Source: Dysidea avara (Eukaryota; Porifera; Demospongiae; Dictyoceratida; Dysideidae). From it: a stretch of 64,000 nucleotides of DNA. Shown one piece after another: positions 33,710 through 61,636 of the stretch. The stretch is taken from contig NC_089274.1 of assembly GCF_963678975.1 (NCBI RefSeq), positions 49,918,900 to 49,982,899 of the forward strand, written 5' to 3'. The position numbers were made by a program, and so were the translations under genes. The stretch's first letter is position 1. Each line of letters starts with the position of its first letter. The notes under the pieces were generated by a model. It was not told where the DNA came from and ran no database searches. It saw nothing but the letters and a program-made list of their open reading frames with translations.

Positions 33710-34598
33710 CTTGTAGCACGTCTCCCACGAATATAAACTCGCTGCTGTGAGAAGAGGCTAGAGGCGTTGCGCCTGGTCAATTCTGAAATCCAAGTGTGAA
33801 TGCTAATTACGAAGGTGTTGCTATGGTTGCACTGAATGGACTTGTCATGTTTTCTGCGACAATTTGGTGCAATCCTATACTGCACGGATTTGTCATTGAG
33901 GTATTTTGTCCCAGAGGTAGTGCAGCAATCCAGTGAGCCCTTACTACATTAAACAGCATCTCAAACTACAAATAGGCAAGCTAGACTGGTCTTCTAAGAG
34001 CCTACACACCTGTTTTTATTGTAAACCCATCTCCAGTCTAGGGCTTGTCAACCTGCTATGGGTACTCCATACCATCAACAAGTTTACTTATAAACTGTAG
34101 GAGCAACTTTCACCAATTTGTTTACAGTATTCTCACTATACATAGGTTGCCATCTCAACTTATTGTCAACACTTAAAAAGACTTCATCTGTTAGTTGACA
34201 GGACACAATAGAAACATGGTTAGTAGTTAGTCCAGCTGGGACCAGTAGTCATTGGACAACATGCTACTAATATCACACCACAACAGAATGACAACTGGAG
34301 ATTTGAACAACTAGCTACTAAACAAATGGAAACCCTTCCACCCTACATGCCAGAGCCTTTCTCTGAGTAACGAAAAGAAAACTGACTTACTCTGGCCAGT
34401 AGCATTCCGGTAATGCCTCACAGGTTGCCACAATGGGTAGAATGTACTCATACACTAGTTTTATCTCCTAATAATAATTGTGAAAGATAATTTGCAACCT
34501 CAAGAGGCACTGGTGCAATCCATGTACAACTAAACAAACAAATACTCTGTTATATAAAACATTGTTGAATATAACGTTACTGTGGTGTTGGCGCCGAC
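33710..34598. other. Spacer between the two G-gamma genes
   Basis: 889 bp without recognised coding sequence or repeat. It should contain the promoter of the left paralog and the 3' region of the right one. Confidence 0.5.
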
Positions 34599-34851
34599 TC
34601 ATAGTATGACACAGCCTCCCTTTGTGATGAAAGGATTGTCGTTCTTGCGTACTCCAGTCACTAACGGGTCTGGCTGGCTGGCACAATATTGCTTTAAACT
34701 AAACGGGCGATAACTAACAACATTAAACATACACGTTGTTAACTCACTCTTCGGCAACCACTGATATTTTACTCCTGTCGATACTAGCCTCTTTTCTTAA
34801 TTGATCGGTAGTCGACTGTAGTCTCTCTATTTGTCCGTTCATTTGGGCCAT
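34599..34851 (-). CDS. G-protein gamma subunit, paralog b
   Basis: Exons 34851-34748 and 34698-34599 encode 67 aa: MAQMNGQIERLQSTTDQLRK, then QYCASQPDPLVTGVRKNDNP and the CaaX box CVIL. Intron position, phase and both exon lengths equal those of paralog a, so they are tandem duplicates. Protein divergence in the middle of the sequence suggests the duplication is not recent. Its start codon is 116 bp from that of U2AF2 on the other strand, implying a shared promoter. Confidence 0.94.
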
Positions 34852-34967
34852 CTTGAAAACTAGTGTCCTTTCTAATCCGGGCTAATCGCTGTATCGTTTC
34901 TTTACGCCTCTTCGGAGATTCCACAGTTCTCACGTGGTGTAGTGTGAGCGGATACCGTGCGAAAAAG
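34852..34967. promoter_or_regulatory. Bidirectional promoter GNG-b / U2AF2
   Basis: Only 116 bp separate divergent start codons. Both 5' UTRs and the shared core promoter must fit here. No TATA box is obvious. It includes TTCTCACGTGGTG, an E-box-like CACGTG. Confidence 0.6.
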
Positions 34968-50210
<15,243 letters not shown>

Positions 50211-50260
50211 TAATAGTAACAAAAGACTTCATGCAATAATAACACATGTTGTAACACACA

Positions 50261-53200
50261 TCAAATAGTCCAATTGTGGGCAGACCATAACAACATATGT
50301 AGTTCATCAGAGTCCGGGTTGACAACTGGTTGCTGGTAGCGACCAAGTGATGTCATTTGGGGATAGTTGTATGATGATGGATGACTCTCACTGTACTGGC
50401 TGATACCATGGTAACGAAGAGCAAAGTTAACCAACAAAATGTCATCTTCCGGCTCATGATGTAATGAATGGGTGATGGTCACTAAAGCAGTCTTGCGTTT
50501 CAGGGTGGTTACTTTAGGACGGTTAAATTGTTTTAACAACAAGAAGCAATTAACTGGACTATCTTGTAAGTGAAGTACTCCACTAGCAGTCATCTTGGTC
50601 ACATCCATCACAAGTATGGCACCGCCTTGTGTACCAACATACACATCGCCATGGTGACCAATCATAGTCTTGATAAGACACCCAGCAACTAAAAAAAAAT
50701 TTATTGTTGATATCAATTATAGTATGTTCATGTTGAGCTGAATCCTCAAAAACATTTAATAACTCATGGATAATGCAATTACACACAATCTTGAAATTTG
50801 GCTCATTTGTAGTACTATTTGATCCGCTAAAAATCTTTTTGTTCAAACGTTTGACAATATTTACGGCCAATTAAAACTTCCACAATACATTTCCTATGGG
50901 GAAGCCATATAACTACAGTGTGCATTACAGCCCTTTCCCAAACTTGTAATGGAGCCAAACTGTACGTGTCTGTTGTTGACACCTTTGTTGTGACCAATAA
51001 TCATCTGGTTGGCTGAAATGTTAACTCCGTTGAGAAAAAATCCACTTTTAATGTTTAGCTGTTTTTCAGGATTTGGCTCAACGTGAACATACTATAAGTG
51101 AGTGAGGGAGTATCTGACTGGATTACAAACACACTAACACCTCTAGTAGATAGAATAAAGCACTTAACCCTATCAACACTATCGCTAGTATAAAAGGTGT
51201 AGATACTCTTGATGAGTTACCTTCATAGTTTGGAATTTTCTCCATTATTGTGGCCTCACAATTCAGGCTGGTTACACAAGTAGGGGATTGGCATGGTGAC
51301 CACTTGTGTACTGCACTGCCTGAGGCTATTAGTACACAGTCCTTCTCTGTTGCCATGCAACAAGCCCCATGAGGATTAGCACACTTCATTGGTAGGTTGT
51401 CATAACAACCAGTGCAGAACACATTTAACTGATTATCAGTGGTACACACCCACAACTGGTGGAGGGTGGGCATTAATAAGGCACAAATGGGATCACCATG
51501 AAGTTTTATTATGTGATCAGGTACAATTGTATCAATCAGTTTACTGGACTGTCTGTCTAGTTGGGTAAACACTACAATACTTGATGGTTTAGCTAGTACC
51601 AGTAATGCCTGCTTGTCATCATCATAATATCCATTAGGAAGATGTACCATCTCAGTAATACATAGTTTACTGTTCCAGTGGCCTATGGGTAGTTTACTAA
51701 CAGCATTGTACAACTTCACTACTCCAGAGGGTGACCCTACCCATACATTACCCTCCAGTAATATCATACAACTTATTGGTGACTTCATGCTATCTACCAC
51801 CTGTAGATCATGTGGTTAACATGTGATCATGTCATTAAGGGATCACCTGAGATGATGCACTGGACTGCTGCATATCAACCACGCCCATTACTCCATCTGT
51901 AGTACCATACCATATTTCTGTGGCTTCTGTCTCAGCTGATAGAGCAGGATTAATACTGGCTACAAGTGGAGGAAGGATAAAATGATGACCGTTGTGTAGT
52001 AGAGGAGGTTGGCCACATGTCATCATTTATCTTACGATCTTAATCTCATCTCAAAGAACAAATCATATATCCAGGGTCCTAACAACTCTTAGCTGTTAGT
52101 AATGGCATGTCACGTGGTGGCTATGACACAAGTGGCCAACCTCCTCTGGGTGTAGTCCTTACCAGTTAGCTGTTGTAATGACCTCATGTCTGTTACAGGT
52201 CTGTGTTTCTTATAGGAGTGTCCTGGAGTAAGATTGAGTGACTTGTGACGTTGCCTCTCATTACTGTGGGCCCCAATAATCTTATAGTACCTCATAACAG
52301 CTGAGGTCACTATATTCCCTCGAGGCTGTACTGACATGACATGATGTAGCCTGGTAAAGGAAGAGTGATGTGCTAGTTGCCTTATCATTGAGAAGGATGG
52401 TCTGTGATGAGGTTTACTACTCCAACACCAACACATCAGCTCGTACATCATCTGACAACTTGGTCGATGCTGTCAATAAGAATAACTCAGTAGCCATAGC
52501 AACTGACTATTATATGCAACTCATGTTGAGCTGGTACCTGACATAATTGCTTGTAGTAGTGGCACTATAGGGAAATCCTATAAGAGCAGGGTCTTCCCTT
52601 CATCCTTTGTATCAAAAATGTGTTTGTCTTTTACGACTACTAGTCAGATACCAGCTCAACCTAACTAGCTCATTACCTTCAATAACATTTCAGGACGCAG
52701 CTCAGCTTCTAGATAAGCCCTCAGAGGACGACAGATCTTACCAAATGGTTTAGTAAATGTAAACAAATAGAATAACAACATTCCAAATGAGTACACGTCA
52801 ATCTGACAAACAACAAATTATACACCAGAAGCACTAAAACATTAGAATAATCACCTTAAAAGTGTATACTTGTTTTCCACCATGTAATATCACCTCTGGT
52901 GGTAGGTAAGGGGGAGTCCCCAACATTCCCCTAATACCCCAAGGCACAACTTGTTTACTTATCCCATAGTCAGCAAGTTTTATCTCAACATCACAGTGCT
53001 GCCAGGGGAGGTGTGGTTCAGGGAATCTCCACACTAACACGTTGCCGGGTTTGATGTCACGATAAATGATCTTGTTGCAGTGAAGATATTCCATTGCTGA
53101 TGATAACTGTTTGTACAAGAGGGCAAGTGACCACGCCACACCCCCAACACTCTCTCACCTGAGATATAACCTTCTGTAGAGCATATCGGCCTATCCTAGA

Positions 53201-56200
53201 GTTGTTGTCATGGTAACGATTCACAATATTCTTTAATGATCCCAATGGTGCAAATTCCAGCAGTAATCTGATTGGCTGGAATACTATACCAACTATTGGC
53301 AAAATATTAGCATGATGAAGGGAAGCCATAATCCTGCCCTCGGCATTAGCACTCTGATAATGATGCCATGCTATCTCTCCCTTTGTGTAGTTAGATGGAT
53401 TACCATCAAGTATAGTAAATGTCTTTACGGCAACCTCTTTAGTGACTCCTCCCTACAAGAATGGGGAAACACACAGAGCAGGTACATACCATTAGGGGAG
53501 ACAATCGCACAGTACCTGTAATTTGACAGTGGCTAAATAGATACACCCAAATCCTCCCTCGTCCAGGTAATGCTTCTGAGTAACATCGTCCGACTTAACC
53601 CGCATGTTGAGTGCCAAGTCAGCAAATATCTGTAGATGTAATATTTACTCTTGATAGTAGTAACTACAATTGTTACACCAAATACAATATACCACCCAGG
53701 GGACACATGCATGCACATATGCACACGTACATGTGACACACAAACACAAATATGTTACACGCTACACACACACACGCTACACAAGCATGCACATGACACA
53801 CACTACACAAGCAAGCACATGACACACACACACACACACACACGACACACATACATACATACACACACACTACACCCACACATGACACACCATATCAGGA
53901 GCAATTTGATCAATAGAGATGGCACCGTGAGTAGGACATGTCAGAGGGGTGGACTCCATTACTGAGAGCGCAGACAGTTTAACTGAAAACAAATACACCA
54001 CCTTCTCATTGTGTCCATACAACCTGCCGGAGGACCAGCTAGGAAATGGAGATGCAGCAGAGCGTTTCATTGTACTATAGGACACATCCGGTATCTCACT
54101 AGTTGATCTGTTGATCTTGTTGGGTGAAGGTCTGGACAGTGTCATGGTTCGTAAGAATGATGATATTTTCTTATCTTTCTTAGCCTGCTCCATAGCTCGC
54201 GGTTCATCTACCAGTCTCTTCTGAGCAGCATACTGGTCAGGGGCAAGCTGTTCATACACTACACTCATACACTGAGGACAGGGATCAGCTGCTACTACAC
54301 TGAGGTCAATGCTCCTCTTCCAGGCAAACTCCTCATACCAATCTTCAAAGACACTATTGATTTGCTCAACGGCTTGTTGTAGTAACCAGGTAGCCATTTG
54401 TAAACCACTGCCCTTCTCATTGAATGCATTATCTGGCAGGTTATCTACTTGTACCATTATGCTAACTCCTTTGTAAACATTATGGTGACTAGCTGACTGT
54501 AATAGCTCCTTTGGTTGGATCACATGTACTACATCTACTCCAGGTAAAGGAATATCCATCGGTACAATACGGAATATCTGCATGTGACGGTAAACCAGCG
54601 TAATACCATAACGCCACACCCTCCAATGAGGCCGATTGATGTAATGTTGATCATCTGCAAATGACGTAATCTTCAACAAGGACAACACATGCTCAATAAC
54701 ATCAGTAGCTATTAAACGAGCTGATAATCGAGGAAGCATCCCATTGGGGATGAACGGAAGCATGAAGAAACGCACCAAACAATTAGAGTGAGAACCCAAA
54801 GGAAAAGCAGGTCCTGATAATTTGTCAGCAGATCTGGGGTCCCTAATCTTGAGAGAACGAGGGAACACCACGCATGACTGAGACTCAGATGGTGGTAACA
54901 ATGAAGGAATGAGATATCGAGAATTGTCCAGCTCAAATAGTACTTCAAACTTCTGCATCAAGTTGATACATTCATTAACATGTGACCGAGGACCAAATAT
55001 ACGTCCAAGCTCAACACGACTGATAAAACCTATTAACAATTTAATAATAATAAGACCTGTAGGCTAGTACACTTACCATTCTTGTGGAAGGCGTTCACTT
55101 CAGGTACAGCTATTACTTTAGCTAACATGGAGCAAAGCCACTGGGGGTCCACAAAGTATAGGTCACTAAGACGTCCCTCGTCATAATGCAACAGTATCCC
55201 TATAAAAAGATCATGGAGTTAACACTGAGATCAAAAGTGTGTGTGTGTGTGTGTAGTGTAATGTGTAGTATAGTGTGTAGTGTATTGTGTAGTATAGTGT
55301 GTAGTGTAATGTGTAGTATAGTGTGTAGTGTAATGTGTTGTGTAGTATAGTGTGTATGTGTGTAGTATAGTGTAGTGTGTATTATAGTGTGTATGTGTGT
55401 GTTGTGTATGTGCAGTGTATGTGTGTAGTGTGTGTAATGCATGTGTGTGTAGTGTGTGTGTAATGTGTGCGTAATGTGTGTGTGTGTATGTGAGGCAGCA
55501 TAGCTAAGTGGTTAGGACATCAGCCTGGTAATCGAAAGGTCCCAGGTTCGATTCCCGGTTGAGCCACTTTGGTGTTGTAAGTGGTAATGGACCTTCAGCA
55601 AGAAACTTTACTCACATTGCTCCAGTCTACCCAGCTGTTAAATGGGGACCTGGTGGTCTGGTGTCAACTGGGAAAGCAGCCCACCCAGCTGTACCATCAA
55701 CGGGTACTTGGTGTAAACTGAGGAAGCAAATGCCAACTGTCCTGTCTCGCTTAGCAGTGTTGATCAACCCAAAATGGTCAATTCTTCAAAACAACGCTTT
55801 TGTTTGAAGAATTGATGAAATCTAGGCCTTTCACCTAAAATAACTCGGCAATATACTATTGAATAACTGGTATGATTTAACACTAAACAGAAGTGAATGG
55901 TTTCAGCTATACACTAGAGAAGTTACAGATAGCCAGCACCCTGGTGTACAATGTACCATTGGGGACTAAGTGGTTTCTTCCATCTCAAGGTGATCTATCT
56001 TGTCATTATTTTAAACTTCTGCCATGGTCAACCAAAGGTTCAAAACACACACTTTGAATGCTCTTGTGGACGAATTTTCCATCGTCAAGGTGGTCTCACG
56101 CGGTATTTAAAGTTTTGCAAGGTGTCTAAAGATTCTTAAGGACAAGCTATCATCAACCGATGGACTTACAAGGTGTGTGTGTGTGCGTGTGTGTGTGTGT

Positions 56201-56234
56201 GTGTGGTGTGTGTGTGTGTGTGTGGTGTGTGTGT

Positions 56235-56308
<74 letters not shown>

Positions 56309-59300
56309 GCGATACCTTTCTCATGAAGGAAATGTGTTGCTTGCTTTAGTTCAGCTTGTGTCATCTTGACACCTTCAGCCATGTTGGACACCTGGTCACT
56401 ACACAGGGGTGGTGGTCACTATACATGGTCTCAGGTCACTCACGTAAACTCTTGATGAGTTAAAATGGGGGCTTGTCCATCGCTTCTCAACTGAGCAGCT
56501 ATTTGACGTACAGTCTCCTCCAGGGAGACATAACTAGCAGGGACTAGCTCCTCTAGCAGTGGAATGGGATTCTTCTTACCTACAACAATAACAACAACAT
56601 AATTACCTGACTATACAAATATTATTACTGACCAGACAGACTGGGCCGGTATTCTGACGCATAGTCATAAATGACATCTCTCAACCTGTTAATATGGTCC
56701 TTGTTATTTGTGTCCACAAAATATATCTTCTCAGCAATTTTAGGGTAGGTCCTGCGTTGTCTTCTATCACAGTCAATGTAGAGAGCTCTGAACTTGTTAG
56801 TGAGAAACTCTTCAATGATACGACGTTTTGACTGTACATCCCACAAGTCAACATGAGTACCCACCACAATCACTTGTGCACCCATAGCACGGCTCTAGTA
56901 TATAGGGACTTATTATCAACTGATATAAGACCATCTCTGTGAAAACCAGCCTTATAAACTTCCAAATGTCTGCCGTGATCATAGCTCCTTGTATGGCGTG
57001 TAGTGACATTATATTAACATAAACAATAATGAGGTGTCAAGCATATGATAGACTATGTAAGACTGGTTTTTTCAGAGATGGTCAGTCACATATAATATAC
57101 CTCAATATTCTCTAGCCATGGTCGCAGGCTAACTAGGCCAGCCTCTCCATCCAACACATTCCAGACTAACACATAGAGAGCATGTGGGGACAGGAAACAC
57201 TGATGGGTGGCATAATACTCTTCCTATTACACAATATAATACTATAGAGTTAGGGATCAACTCCAACTAACTTGTCCCCCAAAGTCCCAAGTCATAAAAG
57301 TTATCTTCCTGGCTCCTCCATATAACAAGCCTGTTGGCTTGGCATACTCCCAATCACCCAGATCAACACCGACTGTTGACAGAGGCTTACGATTGATGTT
57401 CAGCTTCACCTCTTGGTAATGATTTACCCTCCCCTTTTTGGTAAGGGCCAGCAAGAGAGACGTCTTACCTTTGTTACTCTCTCCCACAAACATCAACTTC
57501 ATACGCCGATAAGAATGAGAACTAGTGTTAATATATTATGTCATAATATAAGATTGAGAACTAACACTCACTTTTGGTGAAGATGTTTCAGGTAGTTCTT
57601 CAATTCAGTGGCTGAGTGAGAGGAGAGAGTGGCACGTGGAATGTTGGACAATGTCAAATTCTCAACATTAATCACCCATAGCTGGTTTAGCTTACTAATA
57701 CTAGATGGGAGAGATGAGATATTGTTATTGGACAAGTTCAGGGAGCTGAGTTCAGTCAGTAGCTCTAGATGGTCAGGAACTTTAGACAGTTGATTATTAC
57801 TAACATCTAGTACAGATAAGACTGGGAACAAAGCCTGATAAGTATCACTCATTTTCTTTGCCACTTCTAAACAAGAGATGTTATTGTTCCTCAAAGAGAG
57901 AGTGTTCAATATAGCAAGGTACTCGTGTGTACAGTGTTCACAATACCCCCCCTCCTCTGGGCTGTACAGAAGGTGCAACACATCTCCACAAGGGATTGAC
58001 TCACTGCGAGTAACTGAGATGTCTTTCAGCTCACATGACTGCATGTAGAGTATTGACAAGTCAGCAGGGAAATCCCTCATGAGGTCCACCTCGTCAATAG
58101 AATTATAATTCAGCCACACCTTCTCAAGTTTTGGCGCCAAACATGGCAGATCTGATGGCATCTTAGTGAAACTATTAGAGGACAAGTCTAACAACTTCAG
58201 ACAGCACAACAATGCACTGTCATCATCATAAGTGAGGTTGGTCCCTGTACAATCAATTGTCTCTAAAGATTCCTCCACTAAACTATCCGCGTTACTTGGT
58301 TTCCTTCTCCGCTTCAGAATATCTCGATAATTCAGTTGAGCAACAAACAAATCTAGCTTGGACTTTGTACCAGTATTGCTCCTAGTGCTCTGGTCGGGTT
58401 GGAAACTTTCTTCTTCTTGATTCTGGAATAACTGGCTACCACTGAGGTCATGTAACCTGCTCAACTTGTTATGGGCAAGATTCAGTGTTAACAAACTAAT
58501 ACTAATCCAGGCTGTAGTAGGTAGCTCTTTGATCTTATTATGATGTGCACTGACCACTTCTAACTCAGGAAGCAGGAACAACTTGCCTGGTAAGGTAGTC
58601 AATACATTATGATTGATGGTGAGGGTTTTGAGGCTATGACAAGAGTAACTCATTTCATCTAGAGTACCACTTGGTAGCTCTTCAATACAATTATTGGACA
58701 AGTCCAGTTCTATTAGATTAGGTAAACTCAGTAGTTCTATTGGTACACTAGTCAGCTCATTCTCTGATAAAATTACTGTAGTGAAACACTCCCCAATGGG
58801 ACTGGTTATAGGCTTGGAGATAAGCTTATCATATTGTGTTATCACTGCCTTCCCTGCTGCCATGAATAATGAATGTTTAGTGTCCCAATTGTCATCAGTA
58901 AATAACTCCTTCACCAAGTCAACTGCATGTGCAGCAAGTTGGACCCATATTGGTTCCACATTACGAAGCAAGTAGTCACGCCAGTTAAGTGTATTGTCCA
59001 TCAAGTAATCTTCTCCACTCTTGATCAGACCTATCACTTCCTTGTAGAACAATAGTAGGGGCAGAAAGTCAGTACCAACAGCTACACACAGTGCCTTATC
59101 TAGCCCATTGTGCGCCCCATGTTGTATCAACACCTTAATAACCTCGGTACATCTGGAGCAGACAGCCTTCAAGAGTAATGAGTCATCATCTTCAAAACGT
59201 GCTGGGTCACATTGGCTTACAATAGAATTCAACATAACATCTAGACATTGATGGCGTTGTTGGGTGATTGCCTCGTCCAAAGGGTTCTCCATGTCTTCAG

Positions 59301-60803
59301 CTCTCAACCAAAAGTCTCTAGTTATAGGTCCTCTTACTCCCAGTTTGGGCCACAACTCGAGGATATACGCCATCAGCTCATGGTAATCCTTCTTCACCAT
59401 AACATGGAAAACATTCCTACCCTTAGTGTCTACAGCAAACAGCTTCATCTTCTCTACATATTGATGATAAGTGACAGGAAATAGTGGACCAGTTGGAAAG
59501 GCATGTTGTAGGTTCATGACTAACTTGATGTCACTTGAGCTCAGACTAGCTGGGATTCCCCTGGGTGGGAACTCTGTTGCAGGGCTGCTGAAATTGGTGA
59601 CCCCTAAACCAGATTCTATTTCCTCTTGTGGTGGGGAGACCAGGCTACCAGTAGACGTACCAGTACTGTTAGCCGAATCCTCTTCCTCGACAATAGCATC
59701 ACGTGGAGCATAAGTTATTGGTAGAGGAGGAGCACACGTGCCAGCCATTACCATTGGGGTAGACGGTGGGGTGGATGGCTTCTGACTCTTCTCCTTCAAG
59801 ACAAGATCAAATAGCCACTTGATGTACTCCATGTCATTATTAACACATGCTGCATGGAACGAGGTTTGACCATGCATGTCAATTGTTGATAAAAGCTCAG
59901 GAAAACGTTTGGTTAAGGCATATCTCATTTTAAACTTGTTCATCACAGCAATGTGAAGGATGGTACGACCTTCAGTATCGTTAGCAATGTATGTCATGTT
60001 TAACTTATCAACTAAATGATTTACCAACTGCTCATTATCAGCCTTACAAGCCCTAATGGATACATTATAACTACATCTAATAAAATCATCTACCTTATGA
60101 CTAGAGGCTCCCCATCAAATAACTCCTCATTTTTCCCAGTAGCCAGTTTAAATATTCCAACTAGTTCATCTAATCTAGTTATCTCTTCAGCACTGGTATC
60201 TTGCTTGCTGCACAGTGCTATTAGTTCTGTAGGGAACATGTTATTACCAAAGAGTACTCTAGTACTGCTTATGCTTACCTCCTTTCAATTTGGCCAAGCA
60301 AGATCCATATTTCTTCAGCTCATCTGCAGTCAATTGAAGTGAAAGTAAAATCATTTGGTATTGGTACTACACCAGTTTACCTAAGCTGGTCCTAATGAAC
60401 GATATGGTCCTTTCGTGGCCGTTCTTTTCCGCCAAAGACAAACAAGTGTCGCCCTTTTTGTTAGTGACCTCCAACTTCGCTCCATTTTCCAGCAACAAAC
60501 GAACGCATTCCAAGTGTCCCTTGCTGCACGCAATCAATAGCGGTGTCTAACAAATATGTCATTTGCATACAGACATGTAATGAAACGTGGTGACTTACAT
60601 GGCCAGAGTTATTCTGGAATTCTAGTGCTTCTCTGCCTACGAGTGTGGCATGTGTAAACAGCGGGTGTGTCACTAACTGGCAATTCCTTACCTTGTTTAG
60701 AGCTTATTGCCCATTCCAATTTATCCCTGTCGCCATGGGTAGCAGCCGCGCACATAAAACTACCTGCATTGAACCGTACCTCCGTACCTAACGGCTTCGC
60801 CAT
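50261..60803 (-). CDS. LRRK: LRRK Roco-family protein kinase
   Basis: Twenty-one exons (coding order): 60803-60692, 60636-60599, 60546-60381, 60323-60279, 60226-60094, 60052-57572, 57521-57272, 57223-57101, 56894-56633, 56579-56444, 56398-56316, 55199-55077, 55029-53891, 53629-53516, 53452-53159, 53106-52855, 52802-52677, 52469-52163, 51959-51847, 51800-51221, 50688-50261; 7305 nt, 2434 aa, in frame. Order: ankyrin-like repeats (about 50-400; TPLLIACSKGHLECVRLLLE), LRRs (about 580-985), Roc GTPase (P-loop GESNKGKTS, THVD), COR, kinase (glycine loop EGGFGCIY, VAVK, YRDIKPGN, DYG, PPE), WD40-like end. DYG in place of DFG is characteristic of LRRK1/LRRK2; the N-terminal ankyrin plus LRR layout is closer to LRRK1. 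LRRKs phosphorylate Rab GTPases on endolysosomal membranes. An apparent C-terminal membrane helix after 51221 is intron readthrough. Confidence 0.95.
50719..51095. mobile_element. 377-bp Tc1/mariner-like MITE, copy B
   Basis: It has the same ends (ATAGTATGTTCATGTTGAGC and inverse) and exactly the same length as copy A at 10114-10490. It lies in the last LRRK intron. Confidence 0.87.
52523..52665. mobile_element. Small inverted-repeat MITE in LRRK intron
   Basis: Ends CATGTTGAGCTGGTACCTGAC and GTCAGATACCAGCTCAACC are near-inverse, about 143 bp in total. The terminal GTTGAGCT word resembles the larger family at 39084-40663 but the rest differs. Confidence 0.65.
53690..53890. repeat. CA-rich microsatellite in LRRK intron
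   Basis: Interrupted ACACAC/ACACATG tracts between LRRK exons 13 and 14. Long His/Thr or Cys/Val frames across it are artefacts. Confidence 0.9.
55236..55494. repeat. GTGTAGTATAGT simple repeat
   Basis: Imperfect GTGTAGTATAGTGTGTAGTG and GTGTGTATGTG repeats in the intron between LRRK exons 11 and 12. Confidence 0.9.
55495..55800 (+). mobile_element. tRNA-derived SINE
   Basis: The head has an A box (TAGCTAAGTGG) and a perfect B box (GGTTCGATTCCCGG), folding partly like a tRNA. The body, AAGAAACTTTACTCACATTG followed by CTCCAGTCTACCCAGCTG, is a conserved SINE core seen in many animals. A related body fragment is at 62885-62950. It lies in an LRRK intron. Confidence 0.85.
56173..56306. repeat. 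TG microsatellite
   Basis: About 130 bp of (TG)n with a few GG interruptions, beside LRRK exon 11. Confidence 0.95.
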
Positions 60804-60832
60804 AGTGACATCACGTGATCACGTTCACAATT
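60804..60832 (-). promoter_or_regulatory. 29-bp TMEM11-LRRK junction
   Basis: This is the whole gap between the TMEM11 stop and the LRRK start codon. It contains GTGATCACGTGATGTCAC, with an E-box-like CACGTG and a CRE-like TGATGTCA. There is no AG dinucleotide, hence no splice or trans-splice acceptor in the gap. Confidence 0.6.
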
Positions 60833-61537
60833 TCAAGTATATTTTTTGTATAGTTGCCAACCTAGCAATACACAAACTGCTAGGGCAATTGAATTGTGTA
60901 ACCTCTTTCTATAAATGTCATTTCTTCTAACTAGCACAGTAGAAGTGTCTGTAGTTAGTTCAGCTGATGGAATATCTCTCATACAATCTCCATGTTGATC
61001 TAATTGGTATTTGCTACAAGGATCAAACTGCCACGACACATCATAGGTTATAGCACAGCCTACACTAGCCACTCCTAGAGGTACTGTTAGTAGCTGCCAT
61101 CTGAATGGGAATATTGTATCGGGTATGAAGTTCGTGAAGATGGAAGCTGCCCCCATTAATACACAACTCTTGTGACAGAAGTTGCCCATTCTAATCCATG
61201 AAGCTATTTCAGTCCCTAGCTTCTCTGGTTCGATTACAATAACCTGTATAATGAACCAGTAACAACAATATCATCTCACTATCACTACTAACTCGATAAC
61301 AATGTTCTAGTGCATAATCCAGCTGGTATTCTAAACCATCTTCAGCCCCAGCCTCGGCCCGCTGCTGCTGCTGCTGCTGCTGTACGGCTTGTCGGATAAT
61401 GTAGAAATCTCTATTAATAGGAACCAGCCTATGAAATGTGTGGTGAACGAGCAGCACTCCATCATGTATCTAACCTCTTGCCAGTCGCTTCGTCCTCTTC
61501 TTCGTCATTTCGTGACATCCCGCGCCGCAATAGACAT
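60833..61537 (-). CDS. TMEM11: Mitochondrial membrane protein TMEM11
   Basis: Three exons, 61537-61517, 61469-61293 and 61243-60833, give 202 aa (human 192). Family blocks are LEYQLDYALEHCYR, VIVIEPEKLGTEIASWIRMG, DVSWQFDPCSKYQ and VLVRRNDIYRKRLHN. Two hydrophobic segments are seen, about KSCVLMGAASIFTNF to LGVASVGCAITY and SIALAVCVLLGW. TMEM11 acts in mitochondrial morphology with the MICOS system. The first 21-bp exon (MSIAARD) is inferred from a 48-bp GT-AG intron that removes an in-frame stop; the alternative ATG at about 61506 hits that stop. The second exon has seven consecutive Gln codons (CAG tract, about 61361-61381). Its stop is 29 bp upstream of the LRRK start on the same strand; its start is 99 bp from TOM1. 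Confidence 0.93.
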
Positions 61538-61636
61538 CACGTGTGACTTTATATTAGTTCTTGTAAGCGTACTGTAACCTCTTGAGAGTTGTTTGAATAG
61601 TTGATATTGTACTAGAGTGACAAGAAAGGTTGGGCT
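61538..61636. promoter_or_regulatory. Bidirectional promoter TMEM11 / TOM1
   Basis: 99 bp separate the divergent start codons. It has a CACGTGTGAC E-box-like site near the TMEM11 side and no clear TATA box. Confidence 0.6.

Noticed and set aside
51123-51220. C-terminal transmembrane helix on LRRK
   Set aside because: It is intron sequence after a GTAACT donor; the next exon (50688-50261) continues the protein in phase.
53673-53888. Cys/Val- or His/Thr-rich ORFs
   Set aside because: Translation of CA/TG microsatellites; the same applies at 55200-55442, 56107-56391 and 62766-63032.
55495-55570. A functional tRNA gene
   Set aside because: It has A and B boxes but continues into a SINE body with no T-run terminator and imperfect stems.
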